A DNA stretch of 64,000 nt from Symbiodinium natans (taxonomy: Eukaryota; Sar; Dinophyceae; Suessiales; Symbiodiniaceae): positions 1 to 64,000 of the forward strand of contig CAJNDS010000241.1 of the NCBI GenBank assembly GCA_905221605.1, in the 5' to 3' direction. Numbering within the stretch: position 1 is the first letter of the stretch; each line of letters begins with the position of its first letter. The position numbers and the translations under genes were made by a program. The notes beneath the pieces were generated by a model that saw only the letters and a program-made list of their open reading frames with translations, had not been told where the DNA came from and did not search any database. This document shows positions 45,617 to 57,694 of the stretch, one piece after another.

Positions 45617-45960
45617 GGGGTGGGTGTTGGGTCGACTCGAAACCGACAGGGAGCTGGACTTCTTTTTGTGCGAGTCTAGGAGTACAGTACAGACTTTTGG
45701 TTTTGAGACCCCGTCTTTGTCACCTCTTCATGCGGAACGAAGGAGAGCGTCTTTGCATTGCAACGGTTGTGTTAGGGTTTTCTAGCGGCACGTTGTGATC
45801 CCGTCATCGCCGAAACCAAACCCGCCAGCTTGTAGCTTGTTTAAGGAGAGACACTACGACACGTTGCCATGACTCAAAAAAATCCTGCTGAGGCTTCTCG
45901 CTTGACGGCGAGAGTTTGCAGTTCCGCTTGTTCCGGCTTGATGAAGCTATCCAGGCCTAT

Positions 45961-45987
45961 ATGCCGTGCCTGCTTTTGCGTCGGTGA
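45961..45987 (+). promoter_or_regulatory. Short upstream ORF before PRMT gene B
   Basis: ATG at 45961 opens an eight-codon frame closed by TGA nine bases before the main ATG at 45996. If the mRNA starts at the acceptor-like ATCCAG near 45952, this uORF lies in the leader and could lower initiation. Inference only. Confidence 0.3.
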
Positions 45988-45995
45988 TTCGTCTG

Positions 45996-47590
45996 ATGCC
46001 CTGTCAGGCTGACACCGGCGCTGCCAGTGCGACACAGTTGTCGCAGATGCATGCAAACGAGCAACCGGATGAAGTAAGCACTGCAAACACAAAGTGCAAA
46101 CCTTGCAAACCTGCAAAGTGGCTTGCTGATGCAGCACTTCCGTTGCTGTGTGATACTGGTGGACCAAGCATGGATGCCAAGTATGAGGAAGATCTACCAT
46201 CGAACTTCGTGTGTTCCGAGCGACTACGTGGAAAGCGGTCTGTGTTTGTCCGGGCAGTAAACGATGACTATTTTGCTTTTCTGAGCAATCCTGCACGGTT
46301 GAATTTTTTTCGTGAAGCATTTTCTGGAATAGTTGAAGACAAGACCGTTGTGGATTTGGGCACTGGAGCAGGTCAACTTGCGGCTCTTTGCAGTCAGATG
46401 GGGGCAAAGCACGTTCTGGCTGTGGATGCTTGCAGTGAGATGTGCGAGCTTGCAAGAGAGACTGCAAGGCGCAACCGAGTCAGTCAGGCTGTGCAAGTGG
46501 CTCATTTTCTCAGCAGCAGTCTCGCATTGCCGGATGACAATCGGGCAGACGTTTTGGTTTCGGAGCCGTACGACCTCTTCATCACGGGCCCTTCGGGGTC
46601 TGGGAGCTTGGAGTATTTCATTGACGCGCGCCAGCGACTGGCGAAACCAACTGCAACCCTGATACCAAGCGGTGGTGCGCAATATGCTCGGCTGTTGATG
46701 TCACATGATCTTGGAATGCGCACAATGTCAGAAACCGGCTCATCCAAAGTTGGTCTTGACAACTTGTCCGAGTTCCTGGATACCGTGACGTTGACTTCCT
46801 CCCGAACAAAGGGCTTCAGGTGGACCTGCCTGCCGGGCCTTACATTCATGTCAGGCAGATGCTGCCTATTCAGCCTGGACTTCTACAAGCTCAAACGCAG
46901 CAGCATTCCGCGCAAGGCTGTCGTTGACGTACAGGTGGCAGAGTGTCTTGTTGTCGCTTCTACACTCAAAATACTCAAAATACTCTCAAAGCAGCTCAGA
47001 GATGTACGTACGAACCACTCAAAGCAGCTCATAGGTTCTGCAGGATGGCTATGTCGATGCCATTGCGACATCTTGGGAGGCTGCCGGTCCAGTCACTTTT
47101 GCCTTGATTTGAATGTGCAGTGGCGCTTACACATCATCTTCATCACACTTCCAACCCTTTTTGGCCAGGTGTGGGCAGGTTCAGCTGGAGAGCATAGATT
47201 CGCAGCTCATGCAGAGGATGAAGCGCTTGCATTTGATGTCGCTACCATGCTCAGCAAGCAAATCCCAGCCAAGAAGCCTCCATTCCCACACAGCACTCAG
47301 GCCTTGCCTTACTCTATCTTACTCTGGTATACATTCATGTCCTTGAGTTCTTCGGACTTCCCGTCGCGGCTTGTGTTTGCTCTGACAAACCTGGGTGCTG
47401 AGCAGACACTGGCATTCCACTGAATGTGAGGAGACCGCACATGAAGCATGGGCATTTAACAGTGACGCCCCCGCCTGAGAGGACGGCTGCAATCCTTTGA
47501 GCAAAGTGCTTCCGATGTACCAAAATTCGGCTGAGGTCGTATTTGGTCAGGGTCTACAGCTCGTTGCAGAAGAAGGTCAATTCACGAGTT
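45996..47590 (+). CDS. PRMT7-like protein arginine methyltransferase, gene B
   Basis: Exon 1 (45996-46934, 313 codons) gives a Cys/Lys leader, AVNDDYFAFL, VVDLGTGAG (SAM motif I, residues 118-126), SEPYDLF (E190) and GLDNLSEFLDTVTL, ending at CAG|GTGGCA. Exon 2 (47044-47086) reads DGYVDAIATSWEA, a hallmark of the PRMT7-like barrel. Exon 3 is probably 47179-47311, and a piece near 47543-47590 reads VVFGQGLQLVAEEG. Compared with gene A, the second Glu of the double-E loop is replaced: position +9 from E190 is Pro, within an inserted PSGSGS. That Glu normally grips the substrate guanidinium, so activity is doubtful. The two genes look like a diverged tandem pair. Confidence 0.8.
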
Positions 47591-47889
47591 GCTCTTGTCA
47601 TCTCGTGTTCTCTCGACAGACTTGGAGTTGCCATGGGATCTGTGAAGACTTTGCGGTGGAAGCTGGACTCAGCTCAATTGGCCCCTTCAGCCTGAAAGCG
47701 GGCTTGCATGGGCTTGAAAATTCATGTGAGCACATAGTCCACCAACATCCCAACTCAACTTGCATTTAGTCTCATTCAGTCGATTCAGTCGTTGACGATT
47801 TGTGCAAGACTATGGCAGCTTCTGAAAGGGCCATAGGGCCATAGGAGGCTTCAGTGCACAGTGCAGCCACAGTGCAGCCTGGTGCAGCC

Positions 47890-50800
47890 ATGTCCTCCAC
47901 CACCGAGATGCCGACGGAAGAAGAGGCGGTCTTGACCGGCCTCTGGTACGTCGGCATAGGCGCATCAGACCTCACGCACAAGCCAAGCACAAGCCAAGCG
48001 CATGGCTGTATAAATGCCGCACAAAATCCGAATGGATCTGTGTGCTCGCCATAGTTCTAGTGATTCCTGAATCCGACGCCTGCGCCAGCCAAGCAGTACA
48101 CTTGCGGCCCGTCTTAGGAAGTCTTCGTGCCGTAGCCTCCGAAGAAATCGCCAGTTTTTCTGGTAAGTCTGGCACCAGACTGCACCCAGTTGAAGCTCCT
48201 GTGGAGGGGCTTCCCCAAGAAAGTCCCAAGGTCATGAAGGCATTGAAGGCATGAGCATCACAGAATGCCTGTCCCTTCGCGTGTGATAAGGTTTGTCGTA
48301 ACAGGTTGAACGGAGACTGGGTGTTGATACATGAGGGCTTGTCTGGCAGGCTTGGAAATCGTCTCCAGCATGTGTGGAACAGCTGGGAAGATTTTTGTGA
48401 GATTGTCTACTTTGCAAGAGAAGAAGCACCCGATGTTGTCGAAGTTTTTGTCACACGGCTGCACAGAGAGAGAGAGAGAGAGAGCAATCCCACCCGAGGC
48501 CTGAAAATTTTCACCAACTGAACCAGTGGAACACGCCCATCTGGGCGACCCCTTCGGGGGTTAAGTGCAGCGGAAGGAAGGAAGAGAGCGCTGGAGAAAG
48601 AGAGAGAGAGCTGGAGGAAGAGAGAGAGAAAGAGAGAGAGAACGAGAGAGAGAAAGAGAGAGAGAGAGAGAGTCTTAACCAAAGGTTGGAGAAGACCATG
48701 GTTTCTTTTCGTTCGCCTTGTTGCTTCCATATTCCCACCTTTCACGCCTTCTTCACACAGACTAACTCGGTAACGCGTGCCCCTCGGGGCGGTCTCCCTT
48801 CGGGGGGAGGAAGAGAGCGCAGGAAGGAAGGAAGGAACGAGAGAGAGAGAGAGAGAGTGAGAGCAAGCGAGAGCGAGCGAGTGAGCGAGCTTCATCGCAC
48901 GATGAGCGAGCTTTGTCACACACCGCATTCTTTGGCATTGCTGCAGCGCGTTTGAGGTTTCGAGTGGGCCTTTTGACAAATACCGTCATTGGTCCGTTGA
49001 TCGACGTTTCTGCCTACAGCTTTGCACCTCAATCATTGGTGGCGCCATTTGGAGGTTGGAGCTCCTGTCGGCTACCAAAAATGCAGGTATGTATAGTCTT
49101 GCTGTGTGGCTGCCTCAGGTCTTGATGTTGTGTGGAATGCCTTGTTGGCCCCCTTCATTCTCAAAGAGAAGCTGACAAGGCAGCTCACCCGAAGTCTGAG
49201 AAATCTGAGAAATGCAGGAAGATTGGGGACTTGGATAGACGTGAGGGGTGTTGAAGTCTCACATTGACAAACGACAGACACGCGAGAGCAGGTGGATGGT
49301 CAGAGTGGGGTGAAGGGCATTGACGGACGATGTAATTGTAAACGCTTGCGCGCGCCCCCTCAGCAGCCGGGCCGGCCCAGGACAGGAAAGGAGGAAAGAG
49401 GGTTTCTGCAGAAAAGGGCAGGTCCGGGAGTCGTAGGGAGGTTAAAGGGGTTAAGGGTGTTTGAGGGTGGGCGGGGGGTAGCCGGGGGGGGGGGTTGGGG
49501 GGCTACCGACAGGCGGGACCCTCCACGGCATCGGTTTGCAGCTCCACCAAGCGTGATTGTGGGTTCTCACAGGGCGGGAGTCGCAAAATTTTGCATGGGT
49601 ATGGGTGGAAGGGTTGGGTTCGGCCCGACGCTCCTCGGCAGGAAGCCGAGGCGAATTAAAGGGCACAGTACTGGGAGACGGGCGGATGGAGAGATCATGA
49701 GCGGCACCAGGGAAGTGAGCAAGATCGGCTCTCCGACGGGTCGGCCTGTCAGTGACAGTGGGCGATTGCATTTTACAAAGGCGACGGGGAGGTGAGAAAA
49801 AAAGGCTCGACACGCGGTCGATTTCCTGCCCGACTGTACGAAAGACTAAGCCAGAATGAGTATGAGGCACTATGTATCAGGCTGTGTCTGGTTGGTTCAT
49901 GTCCATTCTATCTTTCTCAGGCACCGTGCAGTGGGCAGTGCTCTGGTCATGATGGGAAGTATTGGCTCTGCTGTTTTTGGCAACCAGAAGGCTGGGAGAC
50001 AGTGCAGCCTGGTAGCTCTCCCGCATCTGACCCTTTACGTGTTCTGAGGATCCGATATACACGTTGGAGTACATTGAAGACACTATGATCAACCTCCGTG
50101 TGCTGATCTATTTCCTAGTCTTCATTTCATGGTGACTTGTCTGAAGCTGTCTGCAGTTCCTCCAAGTGTCCGACAGTGTGCTATATAGCTGTTACAGGTA
50201 CCTCTTCAATCAGTTTTACCTCATGCGGTGGCCTACCGGTTCCTTCATCAAGGGCTTGTCGTACGGCTGGACAGCTGGATCACTGGCTGGCTCTTTGTCC
50301 GCATGTCTGCATGCATCATGGTGACAATTTTCAGACAATTTTCAGGACATCACATGTAAGACTTGCCCAGGCAACATGTGGTGCACCAAAATTGCCATTG
50401 ACGTGACCTCAGTTGGATGGTGTTTGTAGGAGGGAGGCGTGTGTTTTTGCACACTGCAGACTATGCGCCGTGGAGGAACTGATTCAGACAAGCATTGCCT
50501 TGGGTGACCCGGAGCCTTGGAAGACGTGGATTCCGTACACCGCCTTGCCGGGTGCCTCAGAGTGCTGCCTTGCTGTCGTTCCGTCATCCCCCCACGAAAA
50601 AGAGTTTGAACTCCCCGCCCTGCTCTCCCCCGAAATCTCTCGCCCTTTGCTTGGGGGTTGATTCTTTGGCCTATAAGGGGGTCTTTGCCCTCTCCTTAAA
50701 GCGGTTTCTGAGGCTTGGGGCTGCCTTCTTTGCCATCGTCAACGCTTATTTCTTGACCAGGGGACTTCAACACTACGAAGCTTTCTTCATGATCACCACC

Positions 50801-51270
50801 GTTGAGGGCTCTATGATACTGTCCGCCAGCCTCTCTGGTGCTATCGTCTTGCTTGACGTTCGCCACCTGGAAGCCTGGCGAATCTGCATGTACTCCCTCT
50901 GCGTGCTGCTTGTCATCTCGGGCATGATCACAGTTTTCAGGGGTGAGGCTAGCAGCAAAAGTTCTTTGATGAGCGGCAATGCCAGCACCTTGAAGCCCAT
51001 TATGATATTCTGTGTTTCAGAATGTCTCAGTGTTTCTGCGCTTCGTCAGTTGTGTATGTTGTGTTGCAGTGGATTGTCGCAGCCGAAGGTATTGCTGACT
51101 CCGACATGAAAGACAAAGCAGAAAAAGCGGTGGCGATCCCCACGATTCCTCCATCGCCTCAGGGCTCCATGCACTCTTACACGGGAAGCCGAGTCCATGC
51201 GGGTGTTCCTCCCAGCCCAACGACTTCCAACATTTCTGACAAGGAGGGGAGACCGTGGAACATTCTCTGA
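47890..51270 (+). CDS. NIPA-type magnesium transporter
   Basis: Members of this family (DUF803, drug/metabolite transporter superfamily) are multi-pass Mg2+ carriers. Exon 1 starts at ATG 47890 (MSSTTEMPTEEEAVLTGLWYVGIG). Then: 48947-49054 (YSFAPQSLVAPFG), 49119-49179 (LDVVWNALLAPFILKEKLT), 49921-49990 (GSALVMMGSIGSAVFGNQK), 50049-50131 (YTLEYIEDTMINLRVLIYFL), 50198-50289 (FIKGLSYGWTAGSLAG), 50371 to about 50425 (NMWCTKIAIDVTSVGW), about 50460-50551 (PWKTWIPYTAL) and 50713 to about 50941 (GAAFFAIVNAYFLTRGLQ, then three hydrophobic segments). The C-terminal tail is hydrophilic and ends PWNIL at 51270. Phases agree across five consecutive introns. The exon encoding the first GN-x-x-QK helix, expected between 47960 and 48946, was not found. 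Introns at 49180, 49991 and 50290 start with GC. Confidence 0.85.
48460..48870. repeat. GA-rich microsatellite blocks
   Basis: Three blocks of (GA)n with GAAAGAGA interruptions lie at about 48465-48482, 48596-48672 and 48838-48860, inside the first long intron of the NIPA gene. Open frames across them are only Glu/Arg runs. The TCGGGGG flanks CCCTTCGGGGG near 48550 and 48800 look like a short repeated motif. Confidence 0.85.
49447..49502. other. G-run cluster with G-quadruplex potential
   Basis: At least six runs of three or more G on the + strand (GGGG, GGG, GGG, G6, a run of about 11, G6) within 56 bp fit a strong quadruplex motif. It lies in the 741 bp GC-AG intron 49180-49920 of the NIPA gene, so it would be present in the pre-mRNA. 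Confidence 0.75.
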
Positions 51271-52310
51271 TTCATCAGCCTGTAGCGGTTGCAATCATAC
51301 TCAATAAAGCAGATGTTTCCGACGATGAAATCTATTCCCAGCTAATGCAGTGGTCCGAATGTAGATCGTGTCACAGCTTCCACGTCTTGACTTGCAAGCC
51401 ATCTAATCCTGCATTTTTGGCATGTTTGTCCTGGCTGTCCTTTTTTGCATGGCCGCGGCTCTCATATCACACTAGCCACCTTGAACAACGGCTGATCGAG
51501 CTAACAGGAATGCGCTGTCAGGGGATCATCCCGTCTTGTTCTTTCGGTGTCCACTGCTGAGGGTGGAGAAGGGAGGGGTGACAAGGGAGGGATGACGGGG
51601 CTGGGTGATGGAGAGGCCCAGGAGGTGGCTGGAAATCGTACATCCAAGTGTCCCCCCATCTTGTCCGATCGGCATGCGGTTGTGAATATTGAAGCATGTG
51701 AGATGCGAGTGAACGTGGACAGTTGTGTGAACGTCACCAAGTTTGCTGCTTGCATTGCGCTTGCTGCAGGAAGGCAATTGTCGTTTAAGGGCAATCAGTT
51801 CAGAGGACATTGAAAATGGCGCGCTCCTCAAACTCCTGGCCACAAACCGACCACATGTCGTTGTTGTGTCTCTGGCCTCACCACCGTCCAGCCGAGGCAT
51901 CATTGTAATCAATGATAGAGCAGCACCTCACCCGCCCACAATCGCCGAGAACGAAATTGAGGATTGCCACTTGGCAATTTTGAAAGCACGGACCTCTTCA
52001 ATCGTGCAAGTGCCAGCTGCGGCATGTACCTCATGCAGGCCATCCCACATTCTTTTACGAAAGGGGAGTTCTCTGAGGCATCAGATTGGATCACCCACCA
52101 CCCGGAAAGAAGCAGACACATGTTCCAGATGCAGTCATTGGAGCGCAGTTGGTGCACTCAGCCGAAGCTGACACGAATCCTGGCAGAGGTATGGAGGTAT
52201 GGCAGAGGTATGGAGGTATGAGGATGTCGCTTCAAGCTATCTGCAAGCCCTAAGGATCCCGCTGACAGGGACGGCCCAAGGCCTGACCCGGCAGATCACT
52301 TTGACAGAGG
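51271..52310. other. Unrecognised, possible exon 51770-51950
   Basis: A frame near 51775-51930 reads AISSEDIENGALLKLL and RPHVVVVSLASPPSS, strand-helix-like and possibly one exon after an acceptor at TGCAG (51769). No donor or neighbour exon could be fixed. A 19 bp duplication (GGCAGAGGTATGGAGGTAT) stands at 52182-52219. Confidence 0.25.
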
Positions 52311-52436
52311 ATGGGCTCATCAAGCTCTAGTTCCTCTTCCTCCTTGTCCTCGACCAGACTCGAGCAGCTTCTTGGCCGCATTTGGCCGCAGTTCTCGGAA
52401 AGTGTTTTTTTGGGATCGCCCCCTCCAGCAGCTGAG
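52311..52436 (+). CDS. First exon of an unrecognised gene
   Basis: ATG 52311 opens MGSSSSSSSSSL, then LEQLLGRIWPQFSE and a Pro-rich end, cut at GAG|GTATGC (42 codons, phase 0). A Ser-rich start followed by an amphipathic helix is typical of a cytosolic or nuclear protein. The following exons may include the one at about 52988-53152, but the joins are unproven. Confidence 0.4.
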
Positions 52437-55068
52437 GTATGCAAAAGTTCAGATCGAAGGGCAGTAGCTGCTGCATTGCTACATCACTGTAGCGTTTGGA
52501 TAGTCTCTCTCTGTTCAATGCGAAATCGCATTTGGAAAGCAATTAGAAATAGCTCTGCATCTTGTGATCATCTCTGCTTGCTGCCACGTGTGGGTCGACC
52601 AGCATGTTCAGCATCCTGGTCGTCTCACGGGGAAGCAGGTCTCTCCAAGCAAGATAGGTCTGTTTTTGCACAGCTGCTCATCTAGACTGCAGACCTGGTG
52701 TAGTCAAGACCCAAGCATGAGTTTCAGAAGTTACGCAAGTTTACGGAGTCGGAATGCAGAATCTAGATGTACAGCATGCTGTCGCACGAAAGAATCTGAT
52801 TTAATGGCAACGGCTCAGATTTTTGTGCTGAGTTGAAAAACTGCGCCCGTCCCGGACCTCTGCCTCGCAAGCGGCTTCAAGCGGCTTCAAGCGATCTTGG
52901 GCCATCTTGGGCCATCTTGGGCGTTCTCAACAATTCAATCCCCTCTCCTGCCAGGCCATCAGTTTAAACCATTCTGGGCCAGGCAGGGTGAGGTTCCGGC
53001 CTCGAGACTTTTTCTGCATCTCCTTCGCCGGCTGCCGACCTTGGATTCTGGAGAGTTCTGGTGCATGAGGAGAGTTTTGTTCATGTTGGTGGCACTGATG
53101 TCTAGCTCGCAAGTTGCTGAGATCTTGGAGCTTACAGCCCACATATCCGAGCTCCGTGACAGGCGAGACATAAGACTGCTCGCTGTCATGTTGTGCCTGC
53201 CAGACACACAGGCTTCACTTTACATTGCGGCGGAAAGGCCTGTGCTGTGAGCCAGCAGAGGTATGCGACTGGCTGCTAGCCTCTTGCGTGCCACACTTGC
53301 GAGGTGCCATGGCCACGACAGACTGAATGATGCGCAGTGAAGTCTGCAGTTTGCAGCAAAATCGTGCGCGGCATGCGAGGGTTGCCGTTCATCCTGCCCG
53401 CAGCAACAGCTCTGAGCCTTATCTGACTCCAAAAGCTCACAAACGCCAATGCCTGGACATCAGCCAACATTCAGGTGCGAGCAAAGCTTCTCCCCATGTG
53501 TCCAGCGCATCCCTTGACCAGAAAATAAGGGTAGCTGGGAAAGGGCGCTGGAAAAGACAGCGGGGGCAACGGGCAAGCGGTTGGACAACACGGTGCCATC
53601 AATCTACGCATTGCATCACACTGCCCGTTCAATGCATGCGCATCACGTTTACATTAAATATCATAAATGCCCATGCTGCCTTGATGTTCCCGTTGAACAT
53701 CCGAAGGTGCCAACATGATCTCGCACATGCTCGCTGCTTGGAATGAGTCTGCTGAAGCTGCTTGTAGAGCATGAAGGAACAAGGCAGACAGCTTACCATC
53801 AAAGAACATTCCAGCCTTTGCAACTTCTGGAGTGTGTACGGTCATCCTAATAGTATCCGCACCCGCAAGTTTTACTAAACCTTAGCAGGGTAGCTGGTCA
53901 TAATGCATGCGGCGCGCACATGGACGGCATGGGGTCAATGCAGCTACTCGTCCGAAAATGACATGATTGCAATTGATTGCAGTTCTTTGTGCTGATGTGT
54001 GGTTGGTGTCGTCAGTTCAAGACCAATCATGCGCTGTTGTGGCAGGTTCATTTATATACAACGTAGCAGGTAGAGTAAGTGACCTCCGTCAATGTCATCC
54101 ATAGCGTGACCCATGAGTGACCGTCGTGACCACTGCGTGCTGGCACAGAACAGTGAGTCCACAGATCCATCCGAATTTGGCTATATTACTTGCGATTCCA
54201 GGGATGTTGCTGACGCCCCATTCATCCAATATCTACCCAGAGGTGTGCGGGGAGCCCCATTCGGGCGCCTAGAAGGCATGCAGTACCCATGGCAAAGAAG
54301 ATGTGCATCAGAAAGAGGAACGCAGCCTCTAACTGCTCTGAGATCAAGTCGTTGGCGGGCAGGTTCACAGGGCTGCAAGCACAAGACGGGTTTTGACAAG
54401 AACAACGGGTCGTCAGGGTACACTTCCATCGAACGTCTGGGGTTGGAATGAGAAGAAAAGCAGGCAAGTGTGAAGTTGCACGGCCTGTCAGAAAGGTACG
54501 CGTGCCATTCTCCGACAGCTAAGTTGTTTTTGAACGAATTTTGCGACAAGCGCCGTGTTTGCGGTTCTGAGTAGCCACGGCTTTAAAACACCCTGCCGAT
54601 AGCCAGGCTGGTTTCCAGGTTTTGAAGGTATGCATAGCACCGTTAATTGATGGATGTCCAGTGCCCAAGTGCGAATATCGTCCGCGCAAAGAGTTTTCGT
54701 GGCCACACGTCACATTGTCTGGAAGCAGCCGCATCCAAAGTGCTGGAAGATACTAACGCACCTTGCAAGGACATCTGGAGGGGCCCACCATGGTACAACC
54801 TTGTTCCTTTGCCTGCAAAGAACTTTTCTTTTTCAAGCAGTGCTTCAGAGTCGCAAAGGTTGCAGCAGGCGGAAGCTGCAGCGAACCTACTTCGGGCTGC
54901 TTCGCTTTCGAAATCTTACCCAAATCTTATTGTTGCAACTGGCGTGCTGCCTAGGTCGCAGCCCTTGATGACCCTTGCGGGCGCAATCTGCTAGAAAGGC
55001 CGCGGCCCGAAGTGTCAAGGCATGTGATGTGATTCAACAGCTGAGAACAGAGTAACAGAGCTACCGCC
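52437..55068. other. Candidate exon about 52988-53152; rest unrecognised
   Basis: The stretch between an acceptor after CAGGCAG and a donor-like GACAG|GC reads LFLHLLRRLPTLDSGEF and VALMSSSQVAEILELTAHI, a helical repeat-like pattern. It may belong to the gene starting at 52311. A 55 bp stretch at 52868-52922 repeats 11 bp motifs (CTTCAAGCGG, ATCTTGGGCC). No other coding content was settled. Confidence 0.3.
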
Positions 55069-56471
55069 ATGGCTGAGGATGCCGCCGGCTGGTGTCGAGG
55101 CAGCACTCTGTACATCTCACCTCAGCCCACACACCGGTACAACTGGCTTCTACTTGACCTGGTACGGAACTACTCGAACTCCGATAGTTATCTAGTTGTA
55201 CACTTGTGCTCCTGGCATGTCACCTGTTTATTGAAGCCGCGTGGCAGTTGCCCGCCTGTCCTGCTGTCACTTCGGTGCAGCTCCGCCAATGCTCCGCCAA
55301 TGCTCCGCCCACGGTCCTCGCGACCATTCCATTCCGTTATATTCGTCTTCGTTGGAGTTCTTGGCTATTCTCGTCTTGCACGCCACAGACTTTTTGAAGC
55401 GGGGTGGGTTGGCGGAAGGCAAAAGGAAAGGTGCAGAGCATGAAACATGTCGAAAGAAGGACCGACTGACGCGAAACTGGCAAAGTGTGGACAAATGGTG
55501 CAAGCTTTACCCAAGCTGCTTGGGCACTTGTGCGTGGCTCTTTCAGAAGTTGGTTCTCGGCAACAATTGTTCCTGATGAGCCGTTTTCCATATGTGTCGT
55601 TGATGCGACACCCGGCACGCGTTAAGTGAGCCTACACTCTAGGACGCACGTACGTCTGGATCAAAATAGCTCGGTACCCTAGACATGACTTTTCTTCCGA
55701 ACGATGCCACAGCAGTTCTTGGAAAGTAGGTGGAGACACTGTTGCAGGCATTCAATCGGTGGTGCGAGGCCTGGGAGCCACAAGAAAGTGGCGGAAGTTG
55801 CATCAGACTCAGACTGGGTCCACGTTGGCGTTGCCTGCAGTGCAAAACCATCGGGCAACAATACTGAGCTTCTGAGGTGGCCCGGCTTCGGCGATTGCAG
55901 CGCTTCGATTTCTTGGGCAGGGTCTCTCAGGGTCTCTCATGCTTCATGCGGCACTCATGTTTGTCTTTTTGCTTCCTGTTGGCATCTTGCCCATCGAGGC
56001 TTGAAGGTTCGTGGACGCAGAGGAAAATTGTCGAAGAGGTCGTGCTCTACCATTCATCGACTGGTGCAAGCAGCATCAATGTACAGGTCGTCATTCCGCG
56101 ACGACTCTTCACTCAGGGTCCGATGCCTGGGCTGGCCACTTCAACAGATCTTGCATGGAGACGAAGCTCATGTCATTTCTGAGGGTTGAGCTTTCAGAAC
56201 TGCGTCATCATGCTGCAAGCTCTTGGGCACGGAAGGCGCCGGACAAGCGTGCTACAGGTCACAGTAGAAAGCAGAGATGCTTGGTTCATCACCTACATCC
56301 AGGATGCAAATCACTGAGAGAAGTTCATTCAGCGAGGCTGTGGGCAACGTCTGTGGGCTGTACGGGTCTGTGGCAAATGTTCGTAGCGCACAGATCACAG
56401 TGGCCACCATGCTTGGCTTCATGCAAGTCGCTCTCTGCTTTTCGCGCTGGTGTGTGCGTCGTGTGAACTAG
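55069..56471 (+). CDS. Unrecognised multi-exon gene
   Basis: Exon 1 (55069-55161) starts in a strong context ACCGCCATGG and reads MAEDAAGWCRGSTL and HRYNWLLLDL up to a GTACGG donor. Likely later exons include a frame near 56025-56140 (RKIVEEVVLYHSS, NVQVVIPRRLF) and a last one near 56330-56471 (EAVGNVCGLYGSVANV, ITVATMLGFMQVAL) ending at TGA. The last piece has one membrane-like helix. No family is recognised, and phases were not proven. Confidence 0.35.
55280..55310. repeat. 11 bp tandem repeat, almost three copies
   Basis: GCTCCGCCAAT is repeated; probably intronic. Confidence 0.85.
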
Positions 56472-57694
56472 AGGCAAGACTACTGCAAGCGAACAGACCA
56501 TGCCTTGACACCTCAAACATCCAAGCACCTTGGACTGTGACCTACGCAGTGCATCATTTCCTGATGCCCCGTGATCCTCCGAAACATTCCGCAACCGAAT
56601 TCGCTGACCAACATGGCGCCTCCGAAGGTTCACAGAGACTCTGTTGTAACGAACTCAACCTTGACTGCCAATGCCTGGTTCTGTAGTCAGAGTGTTAGAG
56701 TGGGCAAAAAACCCGATACGGATAGGGGTTTTGCGGCTTTGCCTGACAACAGGCTGAGATTTCCCGTCAGCTCCGGCAAGACCTTGCAGAGAGTTTCGAG
56801 CGAGGCCGGCCAAGCTCATCCCACGTCATGCCACCTTCGCCACGCTCAGTTCGATAATTCGATATGAACGCGAACTTTGGGCTATCAGGTGAGAGAATGT
56901 GCATCGTGGTGTTGCGCTCAGAACGTTGCCGGCGACTCCGTGCCTGCACCCCTGCTTCTGACAGATCTGAGTCAGAAGAACTCAAGGTGAACTACGTTCG
57001 TTTAGGCGGCGGTCACTGGAGTCCGATCGGCGGCAGGGTGCCTCAGACGCTTGAACTTGCTATGCGATCCATCTCAAGCTAGGCTGCGCATGGCTGTAGT
57101 GAGAGCATCAACAGAGGCTGGAGTGATGGCCATGTCCTCATCCTAGACACGAACGACAAACGACTACCCCCGCACTGGGCGCGGCTGTGTTCAACATCGT
57201 ACATCCCATCGACATGACGAGAGCCATACACATCCGCGTAACCCTATCGATCTTAACCTGCAATGTTCTGTGCAGGTGAAGGTCGACACGCTGACGCAGT
57301 CCATGTGCTGCAAGCTTAGCAGAAACACAGCCAGCCATGTCCAATTGAGGGGACCTGTTGCGGACCTGTGGGGGACCCGTGGAGGACATGTTGGGGACGT
57401 GTTAGGGTCCTGTGTCAAGGAGCCACTTTGTGCGCCTGAGATCATGTACAGGCATGCGTTGACTTCCACCCATGCTCATCCGCAACATATGGCTTGAACC
57501 ATCAGGATGTCCTTTTGCCTCAGTCTCGACAAAGTCGAGAGCTCGACGACGCTATGGAGTGAAAATCAGAGCGCTTCCGAAGCGCATCAGAGGCTCTCAC
57601 GAGCCACATCTTTACTCTTGTGAGTACGATTCCTTTTGCTCTTTTGAGCTCAGTTTTCATTCGAAAGCGACAGAGGACAAGCTACCTTTCAGAT
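56472..57694. other. Spacer and probable 5' LTR of the copia element
   Basis: No gene recognised. A degenerate GGGGACCTGT-type repeat lies at about 57348-57415. The part next to the primer-binding site should be LTR: it ends ...CTTTCA at 57691, a CA end as expected. The LTR start could not be fixed without its partner, which lies outside the window. GCGCTTCCGAAGCGC near 57570 is a perfect small palindrome. Confidence 0.45.

Noticed and set aside
49292-49795. 167-codon ORF as a separate gene
   Set aside because: It lies wholly inside a NIPA intron whose flanking exons join in phase, is Gly/Arg-rich from the G-run region, and the opposite strand is equally open.
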